NCBI GenBank assembly: GCA_023453335.1
Contig: JAEXTU010000271.1
Location: 1 to 15,577, forward strand
Source of the DNA: Pseudomonadota bacterium
Lineage (GTDB): Bacteria; Desulfobacterota; Desulfovibrionia; Desulfovibrionales; Desulfovibrionaceae
DNA length: 15,577 nt
Direction: 5' to 3'
A program made the position numbers and the translations under genes. The first letter of the stretch is position 1. Every line of letters starts with the position of its first letter. The notes under the pieces were generated by a model, which was not told the DNA's origin, did no database searches, and worked only from the letters and a program-made list of their open reading frames with translations. Positions 6,992 to 13,481 of this stretch are shown one piece after another.

Positions 6992-7669
6992 CTAGGCCCC
7001 CACCGCCTTGAGCTCCGCCACCAGTCGGCCCTGCGTGAGCCCGACCAGGGCGTAGCCGCCCGCGGCCAGGGGGCCGGGGTTGATGACCGTGGTGGGTCCC
7101 AGGGTGTCGGTGCTGCGCGCCTCGTGGATGTGGCCCGAGAGGCAGACCGCGGGCGCGACCCGCTCTACGAAGGCGCGCACCGCCTGGCTGCCCACGTGCA
7201 TGCCGTTGGGGAGCCGGTCCGCGGCCGTGCCGTGCGGCGGGTCGTGCGGGGTGACGATGAGGTGCTGGAAGCCCTTGGCCTGCTCGTAGGCCGTATCCAG
7301 GAACCCGCCCAGCTCCGCGTCGGGGATCTCGCAGGGAGTGCTGAAGGGCGTGGGCGTAGAGCACCCCGCGCCCAGCACCCCCACCCCGTGCCCCAGGTCG
7401 TGGACCCGGGCGTGCAGGGAGATGCCCTGCTCCTCCAGCCATACGGCCAGGTCCCAGATGTCCATGTTGCCGATCTGGGCCAGGACGCGTGGGTTCTGCT
7501 CTTGCACGGCCGCGATGATGCGCTTGCCCTGCTCCAGGCTGCCCCGGGTGGTGAGGTCGCCGGTGACCAGCACCGCCGCAGCCCCGGCCAGCCCGGGGAT
7601 GCGGCGCACGTTGTCCACGCTGCCGTGGATGTCGCCGAAGCCGATCCAGTACGCGTCGTATCCGTCCAT
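6992..7669 (-). CDS. YfcE/MJ0936-like metallophosphoesterase
   Basis: This 225-residue calcineurin-like phosphoesterase has the two-metal site readable as GDIHG (Asp13, His15), GDLT (Asp38), GNMD (Asn68), TPHDPP (His142), GHIHEA (His180, His182), then NPG. The usual GNH[DE] histidine is Met69, as in the YfcE/Vps29-like branch, where that position is not His; this suggests a phosphodiesterase with relaxed specificity, though the substrate is unknown. ATG 7669 has GGGAG about ten bases upstream. It is the first gene of a minus-strand pair with exodeoxyribonuclease III, and it faces the folate operon across a 90-base divergent gap that must hold both promoters. Confidence 0.88.
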   Translation of the reverse strand: MDGYDAYWIGFGDIHGSVDNVRRIPGLAGAAAVLVTGDLTTRGSLEQGKRIIAAVQEQNPRVLAQIGNMDIWDLAVWLEEQGISLHARVHDLGHGVGVLGAGCSTPTPFSTPCEIPDAELGGFLDTAYEQAKGFQHLIVTPHDPPHGTAADRLPNGMHVGSQAVRAFVERVAPAVCLSGHIHEARSTDTLGPTTVINPGPLAAGGYALVGLTQGRLVAELKAVGA

Positions 7670-7759
7670 AGGGTATGAACTCCCAAAAAGGCGTTGCCAG
7701 TTCTGAGGCCTTCAGCCTAGAGAAATGGAGGACAACTGCAAGCCTTTTCTGGAGGTCCC
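7670..7759. promoter_or_regulatory. divergent intergenic region
   Basis: This 90-base gap must contain the start signals for the minus-strand metallophosphoesterase and the plus-strand cyclo-ligase. On the plus strand TTGCCA (7694-7699) with TAGAGA (7718-7723) is the best -35/-10 pair I can find, spacer 18, and is weak. GGAGG at 7751-7755 serves the cyclo-ligase GTG. No palindromic operator or riboswitch is evident. Confidence 0.3.
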
Positions 7760-8362
7760 GTGGCCGCAAACCCCAAGGCCGCGCTGCGCGCGGAGCTGCT
7801 CGCCCGGCGGCGGTCCCTGCCCCCGGGGGAGGCGGAGCTGCTCGGCGCGCGCATCTGCGGCCGGCTGCGCGCCCTGCCCGCCTGGGCCAGGGCCCGGGAG
7901 GTGCTCCTGTACGCCCCGGTGCGCGGCGAGGTGGACGTGCTGCCCCTGCTGGCCGAACTCTGGAAGCGCGGGGGGCGGGCGCTGTTGCCCCGCTGCCGGC
8001 CCGGCGGTGCGGGCGAGCTGGACCTGGCCTGCTGCACCTGCCTGGAGGAGCTGGCCCCGGGGGCCTACGGCATCCCGGAGCCCGACCCCGGCGCCTGCCC
8101 GGCCCTGGAGGACTTCGCCCCGGACCTGGCCCTGGTACCGGCCGTGGGCCTGGACCGCAGCGGGGTGCGGCTGGGGCACGGCGCGGGCTACTACGACCGG
8201 CTCTTGGCCCGTCCGGGCATGGCCGGCGCGCTCCTGGTGGCCCCGGCCTACGGCTTCCAGGTGCGGGACCGCCTGCCCGCCGACCCCTGGGACCGGCCCA
8301 TGGACGTGATCGTGACCGAGGACGAGACCCTGTGGACCGCGCAGCGCGCGGCTGGAGAATAA
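7760..8362 (+). CDS. 5-formyltetrahydrofolate cyclo-ligase
   Basis: This 200-residue enzyme of the YgfA/MTHFS family makes 5,10-methenyltetrahydrofolate from 5-formyltetrahydrofolate and ATP, rescuing a folate form that otherwise accumulates as an inhibitor. The family signature GVRLGHGAGYYDR lies at about residues 133-145, with LVPAVGLD just before it. The N-terminal KAALRAELLARRRSL helix matches the usual K..lR...~~~R~~l start. The start is GTG 7760-7762, four bases after GGAGG; the frame has no better upstream ATG. It is the first gene of a plus-strand operon; its TAA is followed by one base and then the ATG of the carbonic-anhydrase-like gene. Confidence 0.93.
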   Translation: MAANPKAALRAELLARRRSLPPGEAELLGARICGRLRALPAWARAREVLLYAPVRGEVDVLPLLAELWKRGGRALLPRCRPGGAGELDLACCTCLEELAPGAYGIPEPDPGACPALEDFAPDLALVPAVGLDRSGVRLGHGAGYYDRLLARPGMAGALLVAPAYGFQVRDRLPADPWDRPMDVIVTEDETLWTAQRAAGE

Positions 8363-8363
8363 G

Positions 8364-9461
8364 ATGCCCAGACGACCCATCGCCCAGCGCATCGCCTGGC
8401 TCCTGGACCTGGCCCGGGAGCACGGGCAGGAGTTCGCCGCGGCCGAGGCGGTGCTCGCCCGGCAGCGGCACCGCGCCCTGCACCCCACCGCCATCCTGGC
8501 CCTCAAGTGCATGGACGGCCGCATCCACCTGCCCTACGCCACCGAGACCCCGCAGGGCGTGATCGAGCCCATCCGCAACCTGGGCGGCATGTTCGACCTG
8601 GGTTGGCCCTACCTGGGCGAGGTGCTCACCGACGCGGTGGCCCGGGCCGTGGCCCAGGGCCGGCGCACCCTGATGCTCCTCACCTATCACTTCTCCAAGG
8701 GCGACCCGCACCGCGGCTGCGCCGGGTTCGGCAACGACACCGCCGGCGCGCTGCGCCATGTGTACGGGGTGCGCACCCAGGTGGAGCAGGTCTTCGGCAA
8801 GGAGCACGGCACGGTCTACCCCCTGGTGGTGGGCTTCGAGACCGACGAGGACGCGCTCATCCTGCACGGCCCGGGGCACGGACCTGGGCCCGGCCCGGAC
8901 GGCATGCTGAACCTAGCCGAGGAGGCCGACGCCAACCCCGACCGCCTGGGCGCGGGACTGGCCGCCCTGCTCCCAGACATGCCCGGCCCCATGCGTGCGG
9001 ACCTACTGCCCCTGGTTCTGGGCAACGTGCGGCACATCGCCGAGATCCGCGCCCAGCGCCGCGCCCCCACCCTGGAGCACACCGAATGGGCCATGTGCGT
9101 GGGCCGGGGCTTCGACTTCCTGCACGAGCCGGGCATCGCCCTCATCGTGGGGCCGTACAGCCCGGACCTGGCCGACCCGGTGCGCAAGGCCGCGGCCATC
9201 ATCCGCCACAACATGGAGCAGGGCCGCATCCCGGACGACGGGTTTCTGCTCCTGGCCTCCACCCCCTGGCGGGAGCCCGGGCCGGACCGCGCCCGGGCCG
9301 AGCTGAAGAGCCGTTTTGTTTACGATTTCACCGCCGGGGTCATCGCCCAGGTGGCCCCGGGCCAGGCCCGCAAGATGGTGGGCGTGGGCGCGGTGCTGCC
9401 CTGGGACACCCGGCATCTGGAGATCATCCACGGCCCGGTTGCGCCGGACAGGGGACGGTGA
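8364..9461 (+). CDS. Beta-carbonic-anhydrase-like protein (possibly CsoSCA-like)
   Basis: This is a 365-residue soluble protein without a signal peptide or membrane span. It carries KCMDGRI (Cys49, Asp51, Arg53), matching the CxDxR zinc/dyad motif of beta-carbonic anhydrases, and 60 residues later YHFSKGDPHRGCAG. There His116-x-x-Cys119 matches the HxxC ligand pair, while His109 and Cys119 give a spacing close to that of the carboxysomal enzyme CsoSCA. Such enzymes hydrate CO2 to bicarbonate. The remaining two thirds, including a GHGPGPGPDG loop at 171-180 and DFLHEPGIALIVGPY at 251-265, are not recognised. ATG 8364 is one base after the cyclo-ligase TAA, and pgeF follows five bases downstream, so it is mid-operon. 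No shell proteins or RuBisCO are nearby. Zinc-enzyme fold plausible; activity unproven. Confidence 0.55.
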   Translation: MPRRPIAQRIAWLLDLAREHGQEFAAAEAVLARQRHRALHPTAILALKCMDGRIHLPYATETPQGVIEPIRNLGGMFDLGWPYLGEVLTDAVARAVAQGRRTLMLLTYHFSKGDPHRGCAGFGNDTAGALRHVYGVRTQVEQVFGKEHGTVYPLVVGFETDEDALILHGPGHGPGPGPDGMLNLAEEADANPDRLGAGLAALLPDMPGPMRADLLPLVLGNVRHIAEIRAQRRAPTLEHTEWAMCVGRGFDFLHEPGIALIVGPYSPDLADPVRKAAAIIRHNMEQGRIPDDGFLLLASTPWREPGPDRARAELKSRFVYDFTAGVIAQVAPGQARKMVGVGAVLPWDTRHLEIIHGPVAPDRGR

Positions 9462-9466
9462 GCGCC

Positions 9467-10219
9467 ATGACCGACGCACTGCGCCTCATCCCCTTCGCCT
9501 TCCCGGGCGCGCCCCGGGTGCGCTGCGCCTTCACCACCCGCAGCGGCGGAGCCTCCCGCGGCCCCTTCGGCGCGGGCAACATCTCCTTCGACGTGGGCGA
9601 CGACCCCCAGGCGGTGATGGCCAACCGCCTGGCCCTGCGCGAGCGTCTGGGCTTCCGGGGGTGGCGGGAATGCCGCCAGGTGCACGGCCCCGAGGTGGTG
9701 TTCGACCCCGAACCCGGGGAACTGCTCCAGACCGAGACCCGGGAGGGGGACGGACTGGCCACCAACCAGCCCGGCCTGGCCCTGGCCATCAAAACCGCGG
9801 ACTGCCAGCCGGTGCTCCTGGCGCACAAGAGCGGGAAGTACGTGGCCGCCCTGCACGTGGGCTGGCGGGGCAACGTGCTGGGCCTGCCCCACAGCGGGGT
9901 CGCGCAGTTCTGCGCCACCTACGGCCTGGACCCGGCCGACGTGTACGCGGTGCGCGGCCCCAGCCTGGGACCCGGGGCAGCGGAGTTCACCAACTTCGAG
10001 GCCGAGTTCGGGGACCGCTTCGCCTCCTGGTACGACCCGGAGGCCAGAACCGTGAACCTCTGGCGCCTCACCCACTGCCAGCTCCTGCAGGCCGGCCTGA
10101 AGCACGAGCACATCTTCGCCCTGGACCTGTGCACCTGGGAGCTGGCCGGCGAGTTCTTCTCCTACCGAAGGGACAAGGTCACGGGACGGATGGCGAGCGT
10201 GATCTGGATCGAGGGGTGA
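9467..10219 (+). CDS. pgeF: PgeF/YlmD-family (laccase-domain) purine nucleoside phosphorylase-like protein
   Basis: This 250-residue protein belongs to the family once called multicopper polyphenol oxidase or DUF152. Members act as zinc-dependent purine nucleoside phosphorylases/deaminases in vitro and as peptidoglycan editing factor in E. coli. The expected metal ligands are His73 (QVHG), Cys113 (ADCQPV) and His130 (HVGWRG, where HAGWRG is commoner). GDGLAT, GPSLG and FFSYRRD are further signatures, so it is complete. The true start is ATG 9467, five bases after the preceding TGA, although the frame stays open much further upstream. It closes the plus-strand operon; its stop lies 19 bases from the convergent yoeB stop, and no terminator hairpin is visible between them. 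Confidence 0.9.
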   Translation: MTDALRLIPFAFPGAPRVRCAFTTRSGGASRGPFGAGNISFDVGDDPQAVMANRLALRERLGFRGWRECRQVHGPEVVFDPEPGELLQTETREGDGLATNQPGLALAIKTADCQPVLLAHKSGKYVAALHVGWRGNVLGLPHSGVAQFCATYGLDPADVYAVRGPSLGPGAAEFTNFEAEFGDRFASWYDPEARTVNLWRLTHCQLLQAGLKHEHIFALDLCTWELAGEFFSYRRDKVTGRMASVIWIEG

Positions 10220-10238
10220 GGCCGCTGCGCTCTCCAGC

Positions 10239-10505
10239 CTACTCGTAGTGCGTCCACATCCTGAGAATCTTGACCTTCTTCACGGCCTCCAGCACCTCGT
10301 AGACCAGGCGGTGCTGGATGTTGATGCGGCGGGAATAGGCTCCGGCGAGGTCGCCGAGGAGTTTCTCGTAGCGGGGGGGCATGGCGAAGGGGTCTTGGCG
10401 CAGGAGATCGAGGAGCTTGTCGACCTTGGGACGCAGGCCCGCGGCCTCGATCTTCTTGGCGTCCTTGAGGGCCTGCTTGGTGAAGAACAGCCGCCAGAGG
10501 CTCAC
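10239..10505 (-). CDS. yoeB: YoeB/Txe-family mRNA interferase toxin
   Basis: This 88-residue RelE-superfamily toxin cleaves mRNA in the ribosomal A site. It shows the family core AYSRRINIQHRLVYEV and the terminal WTHYE. By alignment with E. coli YoeB the catalytic set is present: the Glu of RYEKLL (Glu46 there), the Arg of HRLVY (Arg65) and the final His-Tyr (His83, Tyr84). I place the start at GTG 10505-10503, overlapping the antitoxin TGA by four bases (GTGA); the ATG 21 bases upstream would lie within the antitoxin and give an atypical N-terminus. The overlap implies coupled translation. All active-site residues being intact, the toxin is probably functional. Confidence 0.92.
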   Translation of the reverse strand: MSLWRLFFTKQALKDAKKIEAAGLRPKVDKLLDLLRQDPFAMPPRYEKLLGDLAGAYSRRINIQHRLVYEVLEAVKKVKILRMWTHYE

Positions 10506-10744
10506 CAGGGCGAGCCCTCGACGCACTCGTCCAGGGGCGTGGCCAAGCCCTCACGCACGGACTCGCGCATGCCGGGCACAGAGAGCAGGTACAGGGTCTC
10601 GGTGATGGCCCTCCAGTCGTCCTCTGACACCAGGAAGGCCGAACCGTGCTTGCCGCGTATCTCCACAGGCTCGTGGGAGTCCTGCACCTGGCGGAGAAGA
10701 TTGTATAAATCAGCTCGGGCCTGGGTGGCGTTGACCGATTGCAT
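10502..10744 (-). CDS. yefM: YefM/Phd-family antitoxin
   Basis: This 80-residue antitoxin has the Phd/YefM DNA-binding and dimerising N-terminal domain: VNATQARADLYNLL, then PVEIRGKHGSAFLVSEDDWRAI with the usual VxIT..G..~V~~S..~~ pattern. An acidic C-terminal tail would wrap the toxin. YefM proteins neutralise YoeB and, alone or with it, repress their own promoter. ATG 10744-10742 has GGAGGA six bases upstream, and a palindromic operator directly overlaps that ribosome site. The pair sits as an isolated cassette between the convergent pgeF operon and the dipeptidase gene, a common setting for chromosomal toxin-antitoxin modules. Confidence 0.92.
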   Translation of the reverse strand: MQSVNATQARADLYNLLRQVQDSHEPVEIRGKHGSAFLVSEDDWRAITETLYLLSVPGMRESVREGLATPLDECVEGSPW

Positions 10745-10755
10745 TGGGAGTCCTC

Positions 10756-10773
10756 CGTACGGAATACCGTACG
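10756..10773. promoter_or_regulatory. palindromic operator of yefM-yoeB
   Basis: CGTACGG (10756-10762) and CCGTACG (10767-10773) form a perfect inverted repeat around AATA, each arm containing the self-complementary CGTACG. This recalls E. coli yefM, whose operator carries paired palindromes with a TGTACA core. A further palindrome CGCATGCG (10772-10779) abuts it. The site overlaps the antitoxin ribosome site and the probable -10, well placed for autorepression. Confidence 0.72.
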
Positions 10774-10793
10774 CATGCGGCGCAAAAAGTCAA
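10766..10793 (-). promoter_or_regulatory. putative yefM-yoeB promoter
   Basis: TTGACT (10793-10788) is a good -35. With a 16-base spacer the -10 is TACGGT (10771-10766), a modest match that lies inside the palindromic operator, so repressor binding would block it. Confidence 0.45.
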
Positions 10794-10835
10794 GGCGTCA
10801 CGATTTCTAAACAATTCGGCTTGATACGCTAGTAT

Positions 10836-11963
10836 CTACCCCAGACACTGCCTGAGCACCCGCAGGGCGTTGCCGCCGAAGAAGGCGGCGAGGTCGTCGC
10901 GGGGCATGCCGGCGGCGGTGAGGGCCGCGGCGAGCTGGCGCAGGTCGCGCCAGCTTGTGTAGCCGTCCACGTAGGCGGGCAGGTGGCCGCCGCTGTCCGT
11001 GCCCAGGCACACGGCCTGCGGCCCCAGGCGGTCGCGCATCTCCAGAATGTCCTTGGCCCAGGCCGCGAAATCCCTGGATTCGCTGCGGCCCCCGGCCGAG
11101 ACCCAGCTCCCCACCAGCCCGCCGGCCTTGGCCACCCACTCCATCTCCTCCCAGGTGCGGCGGCGTCCGCAGTGCGCGGCCTCGGCCGCCGTGTTCCGGC
11201 CGCAGGGGCCGGTGTGCGAATCCACCACCGGCTTCGTGGCCACGGCCAGCACGTCGCGCAGGGTCTCGGCGCTGGCATGGGCCACGTCCACCAGCATGCC
11301 CAGGACCTCCATGCGCGCCACCACCGCCCGGCCGAACTCGCTCAGGCCGTGCCGCTGGGGCCCGGGATTGGCGGAATTGGGCCGGGCGTACATGATGTCG
11401 CCCAAGGCGTTGTTGCGGTAGTGGACCAGGGTGATGATCCGCACCCCCAGGGCATAAACTTCGTCCACCCGCTCCACCTTGCCCTCCAGGGGGTCGCCGC
11501 CCTCGATGGCCAGGAGCGCCCCGGCCCGCGCCGCACCCGGGCCGGGGATGTCGGCCACGGTCCGGACCAGGCCCGCCTCGCCCCGGCCCACCGGCCCCCG
11601 GAGCACGCCGCCCAGCTTCTCCTTGACGTTCTCGTACTCGGTGCGGTCGCCCTTGCCCCGGGACCAGACGGAGTCGCCCACCGCGGCGTAGCAGGCCGCG
11701 CTGACCCCGGCCGGGGCCAGGTCCGCGGTGCGGGCCACCCCGTCGCCGAGGCCCGTGTCCGGATGGGCGTGGATGTCGATGACCGGGATCCCGGCCAGGG
11801 GGTCCGGCCCGTCCGCCCAGGCCAGATTTGGCAAAGCCAGGCCCGGCCAGGCGCAGGCCGCCGCCCCGGCCGCGGCCAGGCGCAGGAAGTCCCGGCGGCG
11901 CAGGCCGCCCCGGACCGGACCGAGGGACCCGGAAACCCGTTGCCGTGAGCGACTCCCAGTCAT
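10836..11963 (-). CDS. Tat-exported membrane-dipeptidase-like metallopeptidase (M19)
   Basis: This 375-residue protein starts at ATG 11963 with AGGAG six bases upstream; the open frame before it lacks a ribosome site. LRRRDFLRLA (21-30) plus a hydrophobic stretch and LAWA (47-50) is a Tat signal, implying export of a folded, metal-loaded enzyme to the periplasm. The mature part follows M19: DIHAHPD (His65, His67, Asp69), AIEGGD (Glu154), a GLSEFGRAVV helix, VDVAHAS (His229), DSHTG (His250), GTDSGG (Asp323) and the FGGNALRVL end. The family cleaves dipeptides or related amide bonds using two zinc ions. The first motif departs from the usual HxD pattern and GTDSGG from GSDFDG, so substrate may differ. 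It lies 58 bases after the sigma-54 activator and may be co-transcribed. Confidence 0.87.
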   Translation of the reverse strand: MTGSRSRQRVSGSLGPVRGGLRRRDFLRLAAAGAAACAWPGLALPNLAWADGPDPLAGIPVIDIHAHPDTGLGDGVARTADLAPAGVSAACYAAVGDSVWSRGKGDRTEYENVKEKLGGVLRGPVGRGEAGLVRTVADIPGPGAARAGALLAIEGGDPLEGKVERVDEVYALGVRIITLVHYRNNALGDIMYARPNSANPGPQRHGLSEFGRAVVARMEVLGMLVDVAHASAETLRDVLAVATKPVVDSHTGPCGRNTAAEAAHCGRRRTWEEMEWVAKAGGLVGSWVSAGGRSESRDFAAWAKDILEMRDRLGPQAVCLGTDSGGHLPAYVDGYTSWRDLRQLAAALTAAGMPRDDLAAFFGGNALRVLRQCLG

Positions 11964-12021
11964 GCTGGCTCCTGCCTGGGCCAGGCCTCCGCGCCGCGCC
12001 GCGGGGAGCGGTTCCCGGTTG

Positions 12022-13401
12022 TCAGGCGGCGTCACCGCCGATGCCGAACCCCTTGAGCTTGCGCGAGAGGTAGCTGCGCTCCAGGCCGATGGCCTCGGCC
12101 AGCTTGGAGATGTTGCCGCCGAACTCCTTGAGCTTGGCGGCCAGGAAGGCGGCCTCCCAGCGGCCGCGTTCGTCCTTGAAGTCCACCGGCCCGGCAGGGG
12201 CGGCCGGGGCGCCGGCCGCTGCGGCCCCGCCCCGGCCGGCTAGGTCCGGGGGAAGGTCCGCCGGGGTGATCTCCCGGCCCCGGCCCACGATCATCATCCG
12301 CTCCACGAAATTCTTGAGTTCGCGCACGTTGCCCGGCCAGGCGTGGCGCTTGAGCGCCTCCACCGCCGCGGGGCTGAAGGACACCGGTAGGTTGGGGTTC
12401 TTGCGGCCCAGCTCGGCCACGAAGTCGGCGATGAGCAGGGAGATGTCCTCGGCGCGCTCACGCAGGGGCGGCACGTGCAAGGGGAAAACCTTGAGCCGGT
12501 AGTAGAGGGCCTCGCGAAACCTGCCCTGGCGCATCTCCTCCTGAAGGTCCTTGTTGGACGCGGCGATGACCCGCACGTCCACGGTGATGGTCTTGCGGCC
12601 GCCCACCCGCTCGAACTTCTGCCCCTGGAGGATACGCAAAATCTTGGCCTGGGTCTTGAGGCTCATGTCCCCGATCTCGTCCAGGAACAGGGTGCCCTTG
12701 TGGGCCAGCTCGAACTTGCCGGGCCAGGAGTCCTCGGCCCCGGTGAAGGCCCCCTTCACGTGGCCGAAGAGTTCGCTCTCGATGAGCTCCTCGGGGATGG
12801 CCGCGCAGTTCACCGCCACCAGGGGCCGGTCCGCGCGCCGGGACTTGGCGTGGATGGAGCGGGCCACGATCTCCTTGCCGGTGCCGTTCTCGCCGGAGAT
12901 GAGCACCCAGGCGTCGGCCGGGGCCACCTGCTCCACCTGGGCGCGCAGGGCCTCTATGGCCGAGGAGCGGCCGGTGAGGTCCGCCACCAGGTCGGCCTTG
13001 ATCCGGGTGCGCAGGGCCTCGATCTCCTGGCGCGCGGCCGAGAGCTGCACCGCCTTGGAGGCGCAGAGCAGGACCTTCTCCAGTGACAGGGGCTTCTCGA
13101 TGAAGTCGGTGGCCCCCTTCTTCACCGCGGAGACCGCGGTCTCGATGTTGCCGTGCCCGGAGATCATGATCACCGGCAGGTCGCGGGACCGCTCCCGGAT
13201 GCATTCCAGCACCTCCAGGCCGTCCATGCCCGTGAGCCAGATGTCCAGGAGCACCAGGTCCGGGGTCAGGGTCTCCAGGAGCTCCAGGGCGGCCTCGCCG
13301 CTCTCGGCCTCCAGGACCTCGCAGCCCTCGTCCTCCAGGATGCCGCGCAGGGAAAAACGGATGTCCTGCTCGTCGTCCACCACCAAGACCTGGGCGTCCA
13401 C
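12022..13401 (-). CDS. NtrC-family sigma-54-dependent response regulator
   Basis: This 459-residue transcription activator has three parts. A receiver domain (1-120) has Asp9/Asp10, phosphoacceptor Asp53 and Lys103. An AAA+ sigma-54 interaction domain (about 143-375) has Walker A GENGTGKE, the sigma-54 loop GAFTGA (217-222), Walker B LFLDEIGD and an arginine-finger region. After an Ala/Gly/Pro-rich linker (about 389-405) comes a Fis-type helix-turn-helix (420-452, GNISKLAEAIGLERSYLSRKLK). The last resembles NtrX. All residues for phosphorylation and ATPase activity are present. I start at GTG 13401, just after GAGGAGG; the TTG at 13416 overlaps that site. No partner histidine kinase is adjacent, so its signal and target promoters cannot be named. 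Confidence 0.93.
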   Translation of the reverse strand: MDAQVLVVDDEQDIRFSLRGILEDEGCEVLEAESGEAALELLETLTPDLVLLDIWLTGMDGLEVLECIRERSRDLPVIMISGHGNIETAVSAVKKGATDFIEKPLSLEKVLLCASKAVQLSAARQEIEALRTRIKADLVADLTGRSSAIEALRAQVEQVAPADAWVLISGENGTGKEIVARSIHAKSRRADRPLVAVNCAAIPEELIESELFGHVKGAFTGAEDSWPGKFELAHKGTLFLDEIGDMSLKTQAKILRILQGQKFERVGGRKTITVDVRVIAASNKDLQEEMRQGRFREALYYRLKVFPLHVPPLRERAEDISLLIADFVAELGRKNPNLPVSFSPAAVEALKRHAWPGNVRELKNFVERMMIVGRGREITPADLPPDLAGRGGAAAAGAPAAPAGPVDFKDERGRWEAAFLAAKLKEFGGNISKLAEAIGLERSYLSRKLKGFGIGGDAA

Positions 13402-13481
13402 GCGTCCTCCTCGCAATGCTTGGGGAAATCCCGTTCCCGTTGGATATCATCCGGGGTGTGGAGAAGGCAACGGCGGGGGTC

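Noticed and set aside
8364..9461. Idea that the window encodes part of a carboxysome or CO2-concentrating system
   Set aside because: No shell protein, RuBisCO or bicarbonate transporter is present; the carbonic-anhydrase-like gene sits with folate and purine enzymes instead.
10823..10836. Small inverted repeat GATAC-GCTA-GTATC at the dipeptidase stop
   Set aside because: Only 5 bp per arm, AT-rich and without a T-tract; too weak to call a terminator or operator.
13402..13481. Possible regulatory element between the HD-GYP and sigma-54 activator genes
   Set aside because: The 80-base gap holds the activator's ribosome site but no convincing promoter, hairpin or palindrome.
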